In this document: in pieces, positions 63,089 through 64,000 of the stretch
How positions within the stretch are numbered: the first letter of the stretch is position 1
Layout: each line of letters opens with the position of its first letter
Program-made: the position numbers and the translations under genes
The notes under the pieces: model-generated
What the model was told of the DNA's origin: nothing
Databases searched by the model: none
The model's input: only the letters and a program-made list of their open reading frames with translations
DNA from: Thaumasiovibrio subtropicus
GTDB lineage: Bacteria; Pseudomonadota; Gammaproteobacteria; Enterobacterales; Vibrionaceae
Assembly (NCBI RefSeq): GCF_019703835.1
Contig: NZ_AP023055.1
Location: 1,674,001 to 1,738,000, forward strand
DNA: 64,000 nucleotides
Direction: 5' to 3'

Positions 63089-63805
63089 CTACACTGAGGC
63101 ATAAAGTTCACTCAAACGGGCGATTTGCTGCCCACCCTCATCAAAGTTGGCCGACGCTAACCATCTCTGCTGCGCAAGTCGATGCGTTGGCCAGTCGCGA
63201 TCCAGTAGCGAATGCCACGCAGTATCTCGATTGCGCCCTTTATAGACAATCGCTTGGCGAAAAGTCCCTTCATGTTCAAACCCTAGACGTTCAGCAGCAT
63301 TGCGTGAAGGGTGATTCAAGCTGTCACACTTCCACTCGCAGCGGCGATATTTCAACTCATCGAACAGGTAAGACAACACTAAGTGATACGCTTCCGTGCT
63401 TTGGCGTGTGCGTTGTAACTGAGGGGAAAAAATCACGTAGCCAATTTCTGCCACGCCATGGCGAGTGTCAATGCGCAGCAGCGATAATACCCCCAACGCT
63501 TTACCCGTTCGCTTATCTACCACAGTGAAAAAGTAAGGGTCATTCATCTGTGCCACCTCTTGCAACCACTGCTGAAACGCGACACGCTCATTAAATGGGC
63601 CGACAGAAAGATAAGTCCACATCCTGAGATCGGTATCGATCGCATAAGCGGCATACAGGTCATCACCATGCGCAGCGGGATCAATCCGCTCAAGTCGAAC
63701 ATAGTCACCTTCTAACAACATCGCGTTAGGCACAGAAACGGCTTGCCAACGGGGCATGGCGATCCCAATTGGTTGATCTAAATGGTTGGAAACACACTCG
63801 CTCAT
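63089..63805 (-). CDS. RimJ/RimL-type GNAT acetyltransferase
   Basis: 238 aa. The blocks YVRLERIDPAAHGDDLYAAY, LGVLSLLRIDTRHGVAEIGY, QLQRTRQSTEAYHLVLSYLF and CDSLNHPSRNAAERLGFEHE followed by GTFRQ are those of Acetyltransf_3 (RimJ/RimL-like). The ATG at 63805 has AAGGAG 6 bases upstream. It is divergent from the gene beginning at 63956, whose product may control it. Confidence 0.9.
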   Translation of the reverse strand: MSECVSNHLDQPIGIAMPRWQAVSVPNAMLLEGDYVRLERIDPAAHGDDLYAAYAIDTDLRMWTYLSVGPFNERVAFQQWLQEVAQMNDPYFFTVVDKRTGKALGVLSLLRIDTRHGVAEIGYVIFSPQLQRTRQSTEAYHLVLSYLFDELKYRRCEWKCDSLNHPSRNAAERLGFEHEGTFRQAIVYKGRNRDTAWHSLLDRDWPTHRLAQQRWLASANFDEGGQQIARLSELYASV

Positions 63806-63912
63806 CAAAGACTCCTTTTATCAACTAACTTGCTGCAACTACACCCGTAAAACAGTGGTGGATAACAACAGAAAACACCCCTATCTTGCCGCCGCATTGG
63901 CATGGTGATAAT

Positions 63913-63941
63913 GTCCAGTTATTGAGTATTTGACCAGTCCA
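63913..63941. promoter_or_regulatory. TGGAC direct repeat in a divergent promoter
   Basis: On the minus strand TGGAC occurs twice in the same orientation, 24 bases apart (plus-strand GTCCA at 63913-63917 and 63937-63941), as TTGGACTGGTC and CTGGACATTA. MocR-type regulators such as TauR bind direct repeats with a CTGGAC core, so this may be the site of the regulator that seems to begin at 63956. Confidence 0.4.
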
Positions 63942-63955
63942 ATTTAAGGAAGTGC

Positions 63956-64000
63956 ATGGCCGTTCTCCACTTTCACATTGACAAAACCGCTTCCGCGCCA
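63956..64000 (+). CDS. Start of a gene, possibly a MocR/GntR regulator (3' truncated)
   Basis: Only 15 codons are inside the window (MAVLHFHIDKTASAP). AAGGA at 63946-63950 lies 5 bases before the ATG, so this is a real start. The N-terminus is compatible with GntR/MocR regulators, which open with a short strand before the winged helix, and the divergent acetyltransferase and TGGAC repeats fit; the identity remains a guess. Confidence 0.45.
   Translation, partial: MAVLHFHIDKTASAP

Overview
The window looks like chromosomal DNA of a marine gammaproteobacterium, almost certainly Vibrionaceae. The evidence is a KdgR very close to the enterobacterial protein, a TrmY-type SPOUT methyltransferase as found in vibrios, GH112 phosphorylase, DUF1127, DUF333, LruC-domain and DcuC proteins, many c-di-GMP proteins, and a small dispersed intergenic repeat around GAGGTGGYTTGAGTATA. 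The genus cannot be fixed from this sequence. No rRNA, tRNA, CRISPR array or prophage was seen.

Layout. 1-3784: a membrane-stress type operon (YjfI/DUF2170, PspA/IM30, a K+ channel with RCK domain, YjfK, YjfL, YjfM). 3873-7208: a MarR regulator, KdgR, and a divergent cytoplasmic sulfatase. 7344-10053: a Fur-box-like site, a small unknown gene, an orphan YejF-type double ABC ATPase and a zinc-ribbon protein. 10308-25221: a carbohydrate locus made of two divergent arms. The left arm is RpiR regulator, oligosaccharide/peptide-type binding protein, two permeases, fused ATPase and DUF2264 protein. The right arm is galE, galT, GH88 unsaturated uronyl hydrolase and GH112 galactosyl-HexNAc phosphorylase. 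25387-27018: an IS1182-family element (1,590 bp) inserted in the palindromic terminator behind GH112, with a 21-bp target duplication and a twice-frameshifted transposase. 27032-35305: small hypothetical, lipoprotein and signalling genes, an HD-GYP protein, and trmY. 35948-43157: a PAS chemoreceptor, a large Cache/HD-GYP protein, and a lipoprotein/LruC pair. 43401-54174: LysR/MATE pair, a papain-like protein with Ser in place of the catalytic Cys, D-lactate dehydrogenase, YjjX, a GAF-GGDEF cyclase, a Gfo/Idh oxidoreductase, LrgA/LrgB and DcuC. 54497-59834: a divergent RpfG-like HD-GYP response regulator and a hybrid kinase carrying two receivers and an HPt domain. 59874-64000: methyltransferase, LysE exporter, TPR protein plus lipoprotein, GNAT, and the start of a further gene.

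How it works together. The central system appears to import an acidic, probably sulfated oligosaccharide intact. The sulfatase, GH88, GH112 and DUF2264 proteins all lack signal peptides, so processing would be cytoplasmic. GH88 would release unsaturated uronate, which the cell turns into KDG, the ligand of KdgR. Good KdgR boxes lie before the sulfatase (5700-5718) and before galE (19350-19368), which links the distant sulfatase to the main locus. GH112 makes galactose-1-phosphate directly, which explains galE and galT without galK. The polymer-cleaving lyase, the sulfatase maturase, the KDG pathway and a kinase for the released sugar are not in this window. This combination is the best candidate here for an incompletely described system.
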